64,000 bases of DNA from Planctomycetaceae bacterium (GCA_003233055.1 QIKP01000010.1:26426-90425); one strand, 5' to 3'. Positions 36,698 to 47,249 are shown, counted from the first letter of the stretch. Translations and numbers: made by a program. The notes: generated from the sequence alone by a model not told the origin.

Positions 36698-39600
36698 GTG
36701 TTTCCCGAGTGCAATTCCGAGTGGCGGCTAGCGATCGCTTTGGCGATCGGCTTGGTCGGCTGCGCGGTCGCGTCGGGCCTCCATGCGCAAACTCCTCGTG
36801 TCGCCTCCCCCGAAGCGTTGATCGACAAATCGCTCGTCGATGACACAACGCCAGACGAGACAACGCCAGACGAGACGCCAGACGAAACGAAACGTGCCGC
36901 CGTTTCGCCACTTTATGAGCGGATGAAGGGCCAAGTGGAACCGATCGGGCCGGATACTTTCATCTTGCTCGACGAGCAAGGGAATCCGAAGAAGATTCTC
37001 GGCATGAGCTATGAGGAGTTCTTTGCCGCTTGGAAAAAACAGCAAGCGATCGCTGCGGAAGCTCAGGAATCACCGAAAGTGTTTTCGCTCGATGAGTTAC
37101 GGATCTTCGGTTCGCTCGAGTCGAACTACGCTCGACTAACCGCCACGTTTTTTTATCGGATTGATCGGGCGGGGAGAGTCGAGGTTCCTCTTCGTCTGGG
37201 CAACACGTTCCCGCAGCGGGTGATCGAGTCCCCTGGTCAATCGAGCCGGCAGACTCTTGGGTACTCGGCGGAGCGGAAGGAGTATTTTGTCGCGATGCGG
37301 GCGAAGCCGGGGGAAACGGTACGAGTGCAGGTCGAATTGATCGCACCGGTGCATCGCGATGGAAGTCGGGCCAACCTCCGATTGCTCGTGCCCAGAGCGA
37401 CGAAAAGTTCTCTGGAACTCGCCTCGAAGGAAGTGATCGAAAAGGTCGTGGCGAGCAAGGGGATCGTCCTGTCGTCCAAGCCAATGGCGGGGGGAGGAAG
37501 GCGGGTGAAGGCGATCGGCATGAACGATGGCGAGTTTGTCTTGAGTTGGGAAGAGCCACGACGGACGGCCGATCCGCTGGCACCCCTCCTGGGGGCGACG
37601 GGCAAGTTGTTTTCGACCATCGATGGACAAAGCGTTCGGACGCAGGCCCAGATCAAGGTTCAGAGCTTCGGCGGGCCTTTTCGCGAGTTTAAGATCTGGC
37701 TGCCGCCTGGTGCGCAGCGCATTCCGCAGCAGCCCTCGGCTCCCTTTGAGTCGGTGGTCGAAGACCCGGCCGGTGCCGAGGGAGCCGGTGCCGAAGGTCG
37801 AGGGACGCTGCTCTTGGTCCGGCTCACGGAAGAGACCAAAGGTCCGGTTATCCTGAAACTGAAAACCGACCAACCCGTTGGCGTGCCGACGCTCTCCTCG
37901 CCGGTCGAGTTGGCTGGTTTCGAGGTGGAGGGGGCGGTCCGGCAGTATGGCGAGATAGGGGTCCTGATGGACGACCAATGGCAACTTCGCTGGAAATTGA
38001 ACGATAGCGTGGAGCAGGTCAGCCCGAGCGAGATCGACCGTTCCTGGCAAACCCCTCGGCCAAAGGCCGACGACATCTCGACCGCCTTGCGCTACTCCCG
38101 CCAGCCTTGGTCTCTCCCGGTCCAATTGCTGCGCCGGCAACGACGCGATGTGGCGAGGCCAATGTATCTCCTGACGATCCATCCGGGGGAAGCGATACTG
38201 GAAATGCAGGTCGACTACCAAATTTCCGGCGTGCGCAATTTCCCGGTCCATTTTCCGCTCGCCTTTGCGCTGGAAGGTTGGACAGTCGAGGAGCACTTGA
38301 CCAGTGGGTTGGAGAATACGGAGGAGTCGGAGGAGACCGATCGAACGGCGGAGGAGAAGTCGGGGGAGTCGTCGGGGGAGGGGAGACCAGGAGGAACGAT
38401 CGAATTTCGATCGGCCTCGGCGATCCTCCAGCGACCAAGCATCGAGTTGCGAATGCGCAGAAGGCTTCCGATGGGAAAGGGGGCTGAGGCGGAGATCTTG
38501 GAGCTCCCTCTTCCTTATCTCTACTCCAACCAAGATCGTATGGCCATCGACCATGGCGACTTGTTGGTGAAAGTCGACAGTAGCTTGTTGCTCAAGCCGG
38601 CGCTCGCTCGATCGATTGGCTTAGCCCCCCAGGCGGTCGAGCGATCGACGCAGCTCGAGGGTAGCGATCCGGCCGGGCAGCGTTTTCGCTATCGCGGTTT
38701 GCAATCTAGGATGCAATTTGCGGCAACGCGAAAGCTTCGCCCCCAGCGAATGGAAATCGCTATCCAATCCCGAGTGACGCTTGATCGCGACCGGTTGGCG
38801 GTGGTTCAAGATTTTGACTACGACGTTCGCCACCAGAAAATCGATAGCGTGTTGCTCCGAGTCCCTGGAGAGCTACTCCAGCAGCAAGACCTGGAGCTGG
38901 CACTCCTTGCCCAGCCTTCGGGTGACGACGAAATGCCCGCGCTGGAGACGCCACTCGACTATCCGTTAGAAACGGGTGGGGGGATGATGCCCGTGGAATT
39001 GCGGATTGGTCTTCCCCATCCGCAGATCGGGAAGTTTCGCATTCGGGCGCGCTACTCGCAGCCTCGCCCCGAGAATTTGAAGGAGGGGACCTACGTATTG
39101 CCCCTCGTTAGCAGTGTCGAGGGAGACCTCCTCCGCCATCGGCTGACGCTTCCCTCCGTCGAGGGCCAGGCGCTCCTGCCGGCGGAGGGACCGCATTGGC
39201 AGGTCGAAAAAGACCCGTCGGGGTCGACCGACCTGGTGACTTTGTTGACCCGACGACCGACTAATTTTCTGCCGCTTGTTCGGAGCCCCGAGCCCCAGAG
39301 AGAAGGAAACCTCACGCTCCAGCGAGTATGGATGCAGACTTGGTTAACACCGAGTGTCACCCAAGAGCGAGTGGTTTTTCAGTTTCTGGGAGGAGGCCAA
39401 ACGGTCTACGTGGAGCTGCTGCCCCACATGATCGACGGGGAATCGATGGAAGTGACGATCGATGGCAAAACGATGCAAGGCCTCCCGGTCGTGAACAAGG
39501 GGAGCCTCGAAGTCGAGGTCGCCGGGGATCGTTCGATCGTGCAACACACGCTCGAGCTCCGCTATCGTCGGCAGCGACGGCTCGGAGCAACCGAATCGCT

Positions 39601-40267
39601 ACGTCTCGAGCGGCCGCGACTGAGAGGCAACGGGGGGCTTCCCGAAATCGACTGGCAGATTGTCGTGCCGGTGGAGTACTCGCTTGTCCATCGCTCGGAG
39701 GGGCTCGTCAAGGCGTTTCGTTTGCAGTGGGAGGCAGGTCAGTGGCGCGCCAAACCGGAGAGCGACACCGCGAAACTGGAGGACCAAGTCGGAGCGCGCC
39801 GGCGCATGGCGCCAACACGGGGCGAGCAGGCTTATCTGTTTCGATCGCTTGACCCGTCCGCTCCCCTCGAGGCGATTTTCGTCCGGCGTGAGCTCCTCAT
39901 CCTTGCGGTGTCGGCCACGGTGCTCGCCCTTTGCCTTGCCCTTTGGTACGTGCCGTTCTTGCGGCGTCCGCCCGTGGTATTGAGTGGATTGGTCGCCCTG
40001 GCCCTTGTGGGGCTCGCGTTTCCCGAGGCCTCCGTCCTCTTCGGACAGGCGGGGATTCTCGGTGCGATCTGCGGTGGCGGGGGGCTCTGGCTTGCACTCC
40101 TGGCCAAGCGCTCACGCCCTCCGGTTCCCCTCGCCCACCCGCCAACGGGGGCTGCATCGTCGGTCGTCTCGGCAGGCACCAAGGACTCGACGGTCCTGCA
40201 AATCGGAGCAGACGCGGCCTCGTCCGACGCACCGACCCACTCCGCCAATCAGACCGACCCCAGTTGA
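36698..40267 (+). CDS. Giant secreted membrane-anchored protein, module 1 (1189 aa), function unknown
   Basis: Begins at GTG 36698 with a signal peptide (LAIALAIGLVGCAVASGLHAQ). A TTPDETTPDETPDET repeat follows near residue 50. Then DEQGNPKKILGMSYEEFFAAWKKQ and LTATFFYRIDRAGRVEVPLRLGN start a long beta-rich body rich in Arg/Glu with no catalytic motif. Residues about 1064-1140 form a C-terminal bundle of three TM segments (LLILAVSATVLALCLALWYVP, VLSGLVALALVGLAF, then a Gly-rich segment), followed by a cytoplasmic tail. The next gene starts 29 bp downstream and resembles it in architecture. Probably a periplasmic protein anchored by its C-terminus. Confidence 0.85.
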   Translation: MFPECNSEWRLAIALAIGLVGCAVASGLHAQTPRVASPEALIDKSLVDDTTPDETTPDETPDETKRAAVSPLYERMKGQVEPIGPDTFILLDEQGNPKKILGMSYEEFFAAWKKQQAIAAEAQESPKVFSLDELRIFGSLESNYARLTATFFYRIDRAGRVEVPLRLGNTFPQRVIESPGQSSRQTLGYSAERKEYFVAMRAKPGETVRVQVELIAPVHRDGSRANLRLLVPRATKSSLELASKEVIEKVVASKGIVLSSKPMAGGGRRVKAIGMNDGEFVLSWEEPRRTADPLAPLLGATGKLFSTIDGQSVRTQAQIKVQSFGGPFREFKIWLPPGAQRIPQQPSAPFESVVEDPAGAEGAGAEGRGTLLLVRLTEETKGPVILKLKTDQPVGVPTLSSPVELAGFEVEGAVRQYGEIGVLMDDQWQLRWKLNDSVEQVSPSEIDRSWQTPRPKADDISTALRYSRQPWSLPVQLLRRQRRDVARPMYLLTIHPGEAILEMQVDYQISGVRNFPVHFPLAFALEGWTVEEHLTSGLENTEESEETDRTAEEKSGESSGEGRPGGTIEFRSASAILQRPSIELRMRRRLPMGKGAEAEILELPLPYLYSNQDRMAIDHGDLLVKVDSSLLLKPALARSIGLAPQAVERSTQLEGSDPAGQRFRYRGLQSRMQFAATRKLRPQRMEIAIQSRVTLDRDRLAVVQDFDYDVRHQKIDSVLLRVPGELLQQQDLELALLAQPSGDDEMPALETPLDYPLETGGGMMPVELRIGLPHPQIGKFRIRARYSQPRPENLKEGTYVLPLVSSVEGDLLRHRLTLPSVEGQALLPAEGPHWQVEKDPSGSTDLVTLLTRRPTNFLPLVRSPEPQREGNLTLQRVWMQTWLTPSVTQERVVFQFLGGGQTVYVELLPHMIDGESMEVTIDGKTMQGLPVVNKGSLEVEVAGDRSIVQHTLELRYRRQRRLGATESLRLERPRLRGNGGLPEIDWQIVVPVEYSLVHRSEGLVKAFRLQWEAGQWRAKPESDTAKLEDQVGARRRMAPTRGEQAYLFRSLDPSAPLEAIFVRRELLILAVSATVLALCLALWYVPFLRRPPVVLSGLVALALVGLAFPEASVLFGQAGILGAICGGGGLWLALLAKRSRPPVPLAHPPTGAASSVVSAGTKDSTVLQIGADAASSDAPTHSANQTDPS

Positions 40268-40296
40268 AGGAAGACGTTACGGAAGTACCTGACGAC

Positions 40297-43200
40297 ATGA
40301 ATGGCTCCTCCCGCATTGCCTTGGTTTTTCTTTGCCTCCCGCTGTTGGTTTGCGCGGTCGTGGTCTCTGCTGGCTTCTCTGCGGAAGCGGAACCAGTAGA
40401 GGATCAGGACCAGGCGGACCTTCTCCTGCGAAAAATTTATGTCCCGAGTTCGAGTCCTGCGAAGTGGCCGACGGAGGGCCGCGCGTTCCTGCCGATCGAC
40501 GCCGACCGATTGGAGGAGCTTCTCGAAACGGCAACACGCCAAGCGGCGTCACGTGCCAGGCCGACGGTGACGCGGGCCGTCTTGTATGCCTCGGTCGATT
40601 CTAGCCACTTGCTGGTCGGGCATGGCACGCTGGAGATCGCGAAGCCACTTCTGCCCACCGAGTGGCTTCGCTTCGAACCTGGCAGACTGCAACTGACCCG
40701 TTTCCACTGGCGCACCTCGGAGGCTCCTGCCGAGCTAGGATACTGGGGCCGAGCGGGTGAGTTAGCACTTCGGGTTGCCAAAGAAGGAGCGTTTGACTTC
40801 GATTGGCGATTGCCCGCCCGAATTCAGCCGTCGAACCAGCGTGCGTACGAACTGGTGCTTCCTGCAGCGCTCTCGACAACGCTGATCGTCGATCTACCCG
40901 AAGGCGAGCCTCCCGAGCCGATCGATCGTTTGACGACATGGGCGACCCAAGCAGACGAGCGGCTGCTTCAAGAAGCGGTTCGGCATCTGGGGGCCGCCCC
41001 GATTCCAGAGCTCCCCTCCGGGGCAACTCGATGGGTCCTTTCCTGTGGCCCGGCAAGCCGGCTCGCTTGGCGCGTCGGCCGAACGGCAAAAACAGCCTCG
41101 GGGCTTGCTCCGTCGATGAGTGAAAGGCTGGATTACAAAATCGCCCCGAGCGGGCTGAGCCTTCGCCAGCGTCTGGAGATTGGCATGGCGGGCGCGCTGC
41201 CTGAGACGATCGCGTTGGCCGCCCCCGAGGGGCTCGTCTTGACCAACGCCCGCTGGGATGGGGAGCCGATCCCTTGGACCTACGACTCGACTGCCCAGAC
41301 TTATCACGTGGCTTGTCCCGTCTCGGACCCCGTCACTCAAAGCCCCGTCACTCAAAGAACGAAGCATGAGCTGGAGCTGGAGGCCTGGTGTCCTGTCGAA
41401 CTCGCCACGCTTTGGCGGCTCCCGCAGTTCACGACGCGAGATCTGTTTTGGTCCGAGGGACGACTGGATGTCGAAATGGTGGGGTTGCTTCGCGTGGAGG
41501 ACTTGGCCCTCCGCGGAATGCACCAGGTTTTGCCCCCGGCCGATGCCGGGCCGCGTCTCTCTCGATTCCAAAAGACCCGATCGAACGCCCGCTTGCAACT
41601 CCAAATTTCTCGACAACTCCCTCGCACCACCCTCGCTCAGGGGACGGTCGTTCGTTTGCGAAGTGTCGGCTCTCAAGCTACGATCGTTGCCCAAGTGGAG
41701 CCGGTCGACGGGGCACGAATCCAGGTACTGCGAGCCAATGTCTTAGACTCTTGGGAAATCCAATCGGTCGACTCCTTCCTGCCAGACGCGGTCAACTCCG
41801 CCGCGATCGACGACTGGTACCTCCTCGAAGACGCGCCGGGGGAGCGTCAACTCACGATTCGATTGTCCGCCCATTCCCCGGAAGCCGCCTCGGTCGTGCT
41901 GACGATTCGGGCTGAACGACAAGCCTCGGCGATGGAGGAGTGGCTGCCGATCAACGACAACGTGGCGCTCGAGTGGCTCGATGCGACGATGGAGGAAAAT
42001 TTAATTTCTCTGGAGAGTGAGGAAGGGTTTCAGATCGACTTCTCTCCGCTGCCCGTTGCGCTGCCCATCGACCAGTTACTGCCCCATCTCGGCTCTCTGT
42101 TACCCGCCTCGCCCCAAGGCGAGGTCTTCGATCTTCGCGAGACAGGCAACGTGAATCTCCACCTTTCGCCGGAAGGGGCGACGTTTGACTGCGACGTGAT
42201 TGTCGAAGTGGTCGACGACCTGGACGAACAAGGGGAGGCGATTTGGAGACACGCCTGTCGGATCATTTGCACGCCGCAACGGAGGATCGTCGATCGGCTG
42301 GCCCTCTCCCTGCCCCCCGAAAGTCAGCCACCGCTTCGCTGGAAACTGGAGGGGGAAGACGATTGGCGCAATGCGACGCAGCAGTTCGACATCGCTCGTG
42401 CCGTCGGTGGCGTTTGGGAATTGCTGCTCCCCCAACCACGGTCCGATCGGTTTGCTGTGATCCTCGATTGGGGCGTGTCACGTGACAGCACCTTTTCGGC
42501 CTGGCCACCCACGGTGCTGGGTGCCAAATCGCAAAGCACGCAGTTCAGGATCCACACGATCTCGCCTCGCCAGATTGCCCTGGAAGCAACGGGCCTCGTG
42601 CTCCTTACCTCAGCCCCATTGTCGCCGGCCGACAGAGAGCCGCAGGAAGGGATGCGGTTGCACTCCGCATGGCTCGCACCTTCAGGAGACCTCCCGATCC
42701 GAGTCGCGCGTGTCGCGCAGGAAGGCATCCCGCCACGAGCAAGGATCGGGTCCGCAACGCTGGAGTCGACCTATGCCCCGAGCGCTCCTTCGAGGCACCG
42801 CTATCGCTTCTCCGTCGACAACGATGCGGAATCGGAACTACGATGCCAGCTCCCGAAGTCGGCCACTTCGATCCGGTGGTATCGCGTCGAGGCGTCTAGC
42901 GGCCAAGTCGGTTCCGGTAGCGATGGGTCGGTCGATCCTCAATCGAATTCGCCCGAAAAGAATTCACCCCCAAAAAAGACGACGCCGCGGCAAACGACTT
43001 TTGCGATTCCCCTACTCCATGAGTCGAAGGGAGGGGACTACTTCATCGAGTTTGCACTTCCGGAGAAGCCTCTCGATGGCATGACGCACTCGGCGCCTTG
43101 GCCTCGACTAAGTCTGCCGGTGGAAGTGGGCGATTGGCATCTGTCGATCCCGAAGGAATTGGGGGCGACTTCTCCGCAGCTACCGCCGGTCGAGGCGACC

Positions 43201-46200
43201 TGGCAAGGGCGGTTATTCGGACCGTTGGCTCGGGCGGTGGGGGAGCCTCGCGCGTCGGGTCGGTTGTCCAGCACCGGGCCCTTTCACTCATTTCGGCTCT
43301 CCAGCGCCGGAGCGGAGCCGCTCTCCGTCACTTTTTTCGATGTTCCTCGGCGGCAAGCCAGGTATCAGGTGGTGCTCGTTTTGTCCTTGGCGGTCGGCTA
43401 CGGACTGGGACGCTGGCCGAAAGTTTTCGTGGCGGCCCTCGCCCTGGCTGCAGCGGCCACGCTACTGGTTCCTCCTGGCTGGATTGGCTGGGCGTCTGCT
43501 TGTTTTTGGGGAGGGCTCGCTAGCGGGCTGTTCCGAGGATTGCAGGCGGCGTGGAAAAAGCCGGAGGCCCCAAGCGAGCGTCTGGCCGAATCGCCCGCCC
43601 GTCCCCTCAAGGCTGGGACCCAGCTGCTGTTGCTGGCGGTCTGGCTGAGCGCCGCGCCCGAACCGGTCCATGCGGAAGGGCAGGAACGGAGTCCCATCGA
43701 GAGCGTTTTGATTCCGGTCGATGCGGAAGGGCGTCCGGCTGGAGAGCCCTTCCTCACGCCGCGGCTCCTGCGCGAATTGCTCCAGCGCGAACAAAGGGCC
43801 CAGTCGGAGCGGGACTGGATGATCGCCTCGGCTCTTTACGAAGGGAGGGTGGAGTCTCCCGACGAATCGGCCTCCGATACCCCCTCCTTTTCGTCGAGCG
43901 ACTGGAGGTTCACCTTCGATCTGCAAACCTTCCGAAGAGAGGTGACGGTGGAGCTGCCGCTCGAAGAGGTGGAGGCCCAATGGAATCGCACGCTGACGCT
44001 CGATGGCCTTCCTACCAAGCTGACGTGGGCCGACGGCGGGAGCGGGTGCCGGTTCCGAGTTCATGAGCCCGGGCGGTACCAGGTGAGCCTCGTAGGCCGA
44101 CCCAAGATAGAATCGGTCGACACGCATTGCATGATTCGGCTTCGCGTTCCGCCGCTCCCTCGGGCGGAACTCAAAATCACCGGTTCGGCCCAAGTGGAGG
44201 GATTGGAGTTTTTGGGGCCCGGGTGGAGGGCCGATAAATCGGCTGACGAATCTCAGGAAGAGCCGAGGAGCGTTGCTGTCGACTCCCATTCCGAATTGGT
44301 CCTCCGTTGGAATCGTTCCCCTTCCGAGGACCATCCACGCCATGGGCAGCTTGAGCAATGGGAGTGGATGCAGATAAGTCCAGGCCCATTGCACGTCGAC
44401 TACCTACTTCGCTTGCGTGGGACGGAGAAGAATCTTCCACCGGTCGAGATCTTATCGAGCGAGCGGGCCAAGATGGTCCTTTTGCCGAGTACCGGGTCGC
44501 CGGCACCGGAGGCGATCGAGCAAGCCGAATGGCGCAACGCCTGGATGATCGCGACGCTTCCCGAAGCAGACGACTCAGGAGCCCCTACGTTGGTCGCCCG
44601 TTTTCGACTGATCTTGGACCGGACAGAACCGTCGGGGCGGATTCGCTTTCCACACGTCACGCTGCGCGGGATGCCGACGGCTCATCGCAAGCAGGCGGTG
44701 AGCCACCCCCAAGACCTGGCCGTTGCGATTGCCTCGTCGTCGGCCCCCGTCACCGATGTCGAGGTCGACGAGTTTGTGTCGAATTGGCCTGACCGCTCGC
44801 TGCCCGACTGGGCGGTTGCGGCCGATTCTGAGGCGAGTCCCCTGGTGATTTCCGTGCTACCGGTGGTGGAGGCCACCTCGCCAGACGAGAGGCTCCAGGT
44901 GGGCTGTTTTGCTAGCCAGCTAGTGGTTCGCTACCAGGGTGACTATCCCCGGTCGGTCTCCTCGCGCTTTCGTCAGGAGCTGCGCGTCTCGCCCGACCTA
45001 CGAATCGACTCGGTGGCCATGCATCTCAACGGCCCAACCGTACCGGTTCGTACCAGTCGGCCTCAGCCCGATCGCTTGGTGGTCTTTTTCTCCGAGTCGG
45101 TCACTCGCCCCTTTCGCCTCTCGGTCGAAGCGAGGAGGGTTCTTCCGGCTGCAACGAAGGAGGCCCGACAGATGACGCTGCCTAGTATCACCTCGTGGAG
45201 GAACCGACCAGCGACGCAGCGCCTCTTTCTCTTCAGCGCCCCTCACTTGGCTGCCCGATTCGGTGGCGAGAATCTTCCGACGCGGCTCGCCGATCTGCCG
45301 ATGGTGGTACCCAAGGAATGGCACGTCTATGGCGAAGGGGCTTTCCAAGTTTCGGAGGTGGTCGAGGAGCCTCCGACCCTGGTGCTCCAAGAGAACCACC
45401 CTCGGTTCGACGCGGCCCTCGTTACCACCCTGGCAGGCACCCCGGGAAATTGGGTGGCCGAGTTGGGCCTCGCGCTCGACGTGGCCCAAGGAACGCTTTC
45501 GGAAGTCTTGCTGGACTTGCCCCCGACACTCTCCGGTGGGTTGGAAGTCGATCCGCCCGTCTACGTCGAGGAGGTTCCTCGGGCCGAGGGCCAGCCGCAA
45601 CAGCTCAAGCTCCGATTCCCGCAAGCGGTTCGCGCCGGTGAAAACTTTCGGGTGACCCTCCGATGCAGCTTGCGCCCGTCCGATCCACGACAGTTTCGAT
45701 TGCCTCGCCTTGGCATTCGCCATGCAAACGTAGTGAGGAGGTACTTTGGAATGCTTCCGAGTCACGACGGAACTTGGACTTGGACCGCCGCGGCGCCTGC
45801 CGCAGCGCCCGCCGCTATCGAGTCATTCCTTGTTGCTTGGCCCAACGCTCAACTACTGGCAACCCAAGGCAAGCAGCACGCGATTGTCCGATGGACCGCC
45901 CATGAAAGAAACGATCGGACCTTGCAACTCCCTCTCGTTGAGGTGCAAGCGAATCTCTCTCCCGGGGGCGTCGCCACGCTTCGCACCTGCCTGGCGATCC
46001 CGGCGATGGACAAGCAGCAACTTCAGGTCGTGCTTCCCGACTCCTGTCGACTGCTGTCGGCACGAGTCGATGGCTCCTCGGCGGTGGTGCAAGCTTCGGC
46101 CAAGGGGGGGCTACGACTCTCGCTTCCAGGGAAACATCTTCCCCATGTCGTCGAACTCGTGACCGTCACCGAACAGCCTCTTCCTGGAAGTGGCTCCTTG

Positions 46201-46992
46201 CACCTCCAGGCACCAGGATTGATGACCGGCGATGGGCTGCTCAAGCCCGAGCATTTCTTGTGGTCGGTCGTCGATCTTCGAGCAGGCGACGTCCTTCAGG
46301 GGGAGAGTGCTGAGGGGCTCCCCCAAGTCGATCGGGCGGCACTCCGATTGAATCAATTGCTACAAGTGGCGACCATGGAAACCAACGGTTTGCCGATCGA
46401 AGGGGCGGACGAATTAGTGGAGTCGCAGGCTGCCGGGGCGGCCTGTTGGGCTGAGGTACTCGACGGGGCGGCTGCCGAATTGCGGCGAGCATTGCGAGCG
46501 GTTCCTCCCCTAGAACAAGCGCTCGTCGAGCCAACGACCGCTACCCAGGAGTTTGACGACCTCCTGGCCCGAGGAGAAAAACGGATCGAGCGACTGAGGA
46601 AACAGGGGTCGGCTGGCGTGGCTCGTGAAAATCTCCACGCTTGGATCCACCCTCTCCAGAGCGACTCGCCGTCGGGTGGTGACGACAAGAGGGGGGAGGG
46701 CTTGCTGGCGGTGACGGGCGAACCATGGCTGCACCTGACGCTCTCCCCCCAAGCCCCCACCGACCGCCCTGCTCGATGGGGTTTGGCGGTGGCGATTCTG
46801 CTTTTCGTCTCGGTCTTCCTCAGGACCTCTCGATCGGAACGCCTAAGAGCGATCGACCCAGTTTGGCTCTTTCCGGCTACGGCCATCGCGGGACTCGCCG
46901 GGTGGCTCTGGCTCTCCCCCTCATGGGTCGGCCCGCTCTTCATGGCCGCTGCGCTCTTGGCGTGGCTTCGTTCGGCCCGACACCCCTCGTGA
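40297..46992 (+). CDS. Giant two-module secreted membrane protein (2231 aa), function unknown
   Basis: ATG 40297 has GGAAG upstream and a signal peptide (ALVFLCLPLLVCAVVVSAGFSAEA). Half 1 (about 1-1085) begins with IYVPS..FLPIDADRLEELLETATRQA and ends with a TM hairpin (VVLVLSLAVGYGLG, VAALALAAAATLLVPP, ACFWGGLASGLF). Half 2 (about 1107-2231) begins with a second signal-like segment (LLLLAVWLSAAPEPVHAEG) and the related IPVDAEGRP..LLRELLQREQRA, and ends with another multi-TM bundle. The bodies are beta-rich; no enzyme motif is seen. It looks like an in-frame fusion of two tandem copies related to the preceding gene. Confidence 0.85.
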   Translation: MNGSSRIALVFLCLPLLVCAVVVSAGFSAEAEPVEDQDQADLLLRKIYVPSSSPAKWPTEGRAFLPIDADRLEELLETATRQAASRARPTVTRAVLYASVDSSHLLVGHGTLEIAKPLLPTEWLRFEPGRLQLTRFHWRTSEAPAELGYWGRAGELALRVAKEGAFDFDWRLPARIQPSNQRAYELVLPAALSTTLIVDLPEGEPPEPIDRLTTWATQADERLLQEAVRHLGAAPIPELPSGATRWVLSCGPASRLAWRVGRTAKTASGLAPSMSERLDYKIAPSGLSLRQRLEIGMAGALPETIALAAPEGLVLTNARWDGEPIPWTYDSTAQTYHVACPVSDPVTQSPVTQRTKHELELEAWCPVELATLWRLPQFTTRDLFWSEGRLDVEMVGLLRVEDLALRGMHQVLPPADAGPRLSRFQKTRSNARLQLQISRQLPRTTLAQGTVVRLRSVGSQATIVAQVEPVDGARIQVLRANVLDSWEIQSVDSFLPDAVNSAAIDDWYLLEDAPGERQLTIRLSAHSPEAASVVLTIRAERQASAMEEWLPINDNVALEWLDATMEENLISLESEEGFQIDFSPLPVALPIDQLLPHLGSLLPASPQGEVFDLRETGNVNLHLSPEGATFDCDVIVEVVDDLDEQGEAIWRHACRIICTPQRRIVDRLALSLPPESQPPLRWKLEGEDDWRNATQQFDIARAVGGVWELLLPQPRSDRFAVILDWGVSRDSTFSAWPPTVLGAKSQSTQFRIHTISPRQIALEATGLVLLTSAPLSPADREPQEGMRLHSAWLAPSGDLPIRVARVAQEGIPPRARIGSATLESTYAPSAPSRHRYRFSVDNDAESELRCQLPKSATSIRWYRVEASSGQVGSGSDGSVDPQSNSPEKNSPPKKTTPRQTTFAIPLLHESKGGDYFIEFALPEKPLDGMTHSAPWPRLSLPVEVGDWHLSIPKELGATSPQLPPVEATWQGRLFGPLARAVGEPRASGRLSSTGPFHSFRLSSAGAEPLSVTFFDVPRRQARYQVVLVLSLAVGYGLGRWPKVFVAALALAAAATLLVPPGWIGWASACFWGGLASGLFRGLQAAWKKPEAPSERLAESPARPLKAGTQLLLLAVWLSAAPEPVHAEGQERSPIESVLIPVDAEGRPAGEPFLTPRLLRELLQREQRAQSERDWMIASALYEGRVESPDESASDTPSFSSSDWRFTFDLQTFRREVTVELPLEEVEAQWNRTLTLDGLPTKLTWADGGSGCRFRVHEPGRYQVSLVGRPKIESVDTHCMIRLRVPPLPRAELKITGSAQVEGLEFLGPGWRADKSADESQEEPRSVAVDSHSELVLRWNRSPSEDHPRHGQLEQWEWMQISPGPLHVDYLLRLRGTEKNLPPVEILSSERAKMVLLPSTGSPAPEAIEQAEWRNAWMIATLPEADDSGAPTLVARFRLILDRTEPSGRIRFPHVTLRGMPTAHRKQAVSHPQDLAVAIASSSAPVTDVEVDEFVSNWPDRSLPDWAVAADSEASPLVISVLPVVEATSPDERLQVGCFASQLVVRYQGDYPRSVSSRFRQELRVSPDLRIDSVAMHLNGPTVPVRTSRPQPDRLVVFFSESVTRPFRLSVEARRVLPAATKEARQMTLPSITSWRNRPATQRLFLFSAPHLAARFGGENLPTRLADLPMVVPKEWHVYGEGAFQVSEVVEEPPTLVLQENHPRFDAALVTTLAGTPGNWVAELGLALDVAQGTLSEVLLDLPPTLSGGLEVDPPVYVEEVPRAEGQPQQLKLRFPQAVRAGENFRVTLRCSLRPSDPRQFRLPRLGIRHANVVRRYFGMLPSHDGTWTWTAAAPAAAPAAIESFLVAWPNAQLLATQGKQHAIVRWTAHERNDRTLQLPLVEVQANLSPGGVATLRTCLAIPAMDKQQLQVVLPDSCRLLSARVDGSSAVVQASAKGGLRLSLPGKHLPHVVELVTVTEQPLPGSGSLHLQAPGLMTGDGLLKPEHFLWSVVDLRAGDVLQGESAEGLPQVDRAALRLNQLLQVATMETNGLPIEGADELVESQAAGAACWAEVLDGAAAELRRALRAVPPLEQALVEPTTATQEFDDLLARGEKRIERLRKQGSAGVARENLHAWIHPLQSDSPSGGDDKRGEGLLAVTGEPWLHLTLSPQAPTDRPARWGLAVAILLFVSVFLRTSRSERLRAIDPVWLFPATAIAGLAGWLWLSPSWVGPLFMAAALLAWLRSARHPS

Positions 46993-47249
46993 CTCCTGGC
47001 GAGGGCCTGCCAACACGGAGGGCGATTTCCCCGCCTGGGAGGTGCTGGGCGGGAGGAGACAGGGAGTGCCGTTTTTGCGGATCAGGCAAACCGACCGCCC
47101 TTTCTGGCCGATCGGTCGACGAGGCAACGGGGCGGCGGGCGTTGACCACCTGCCTCCGCGGGTGCGAGAATGCGGGGGCGAGCGAGGGCCGCTTTCCGCT
47201 TCCCCCGTTCTCCCCGGAAACGATTTGGATAAGACGAGGTAAGAAAAAA
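46993..47249 (+). other. Intergenic stretch before the thioredoxin-like gene
   Basis: Contains GAGGT at 47235-47239, the probable ribosome-binding site for 47250. The upstream ORF extension overlapping the giant gene is not supported by protein character. Confidence 0.4.

Noticed and set aside
37136..38554. 472-codon minus-strand ORF inside the 1189-residue giant gene
   Set aside because: Antisense shadow with Arg/Leu-rich nonsense composition; no signal peptide or motif.
39931..40296. 122-codon upstream extension of the 2231-residue frame into the preceding gene
   Set aside because: A signal peptide and ribosome-binding site mark ATG 40297 as the start; the extension overlaps the end of the 1189-residue gene.
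40440..40460. tRNA T-arm-like GTTCGAGTCC
   Set aside because: It lies inside the giant gene reading frame and no cloverleaf can be built around it.
43462..44394. 310-codon minus-strand ORF inside the 2231-residue giant gene
   Set aside because: Antisense shadow; no motif or start context.
46725..47249. Long upstream extension of the redoxin-like frame, overlapping the giant gene
   Set aside because: The signal peptide begins at 47250 with a ribosome-binding site; the extension is low-complexity and overlaps a real gene.
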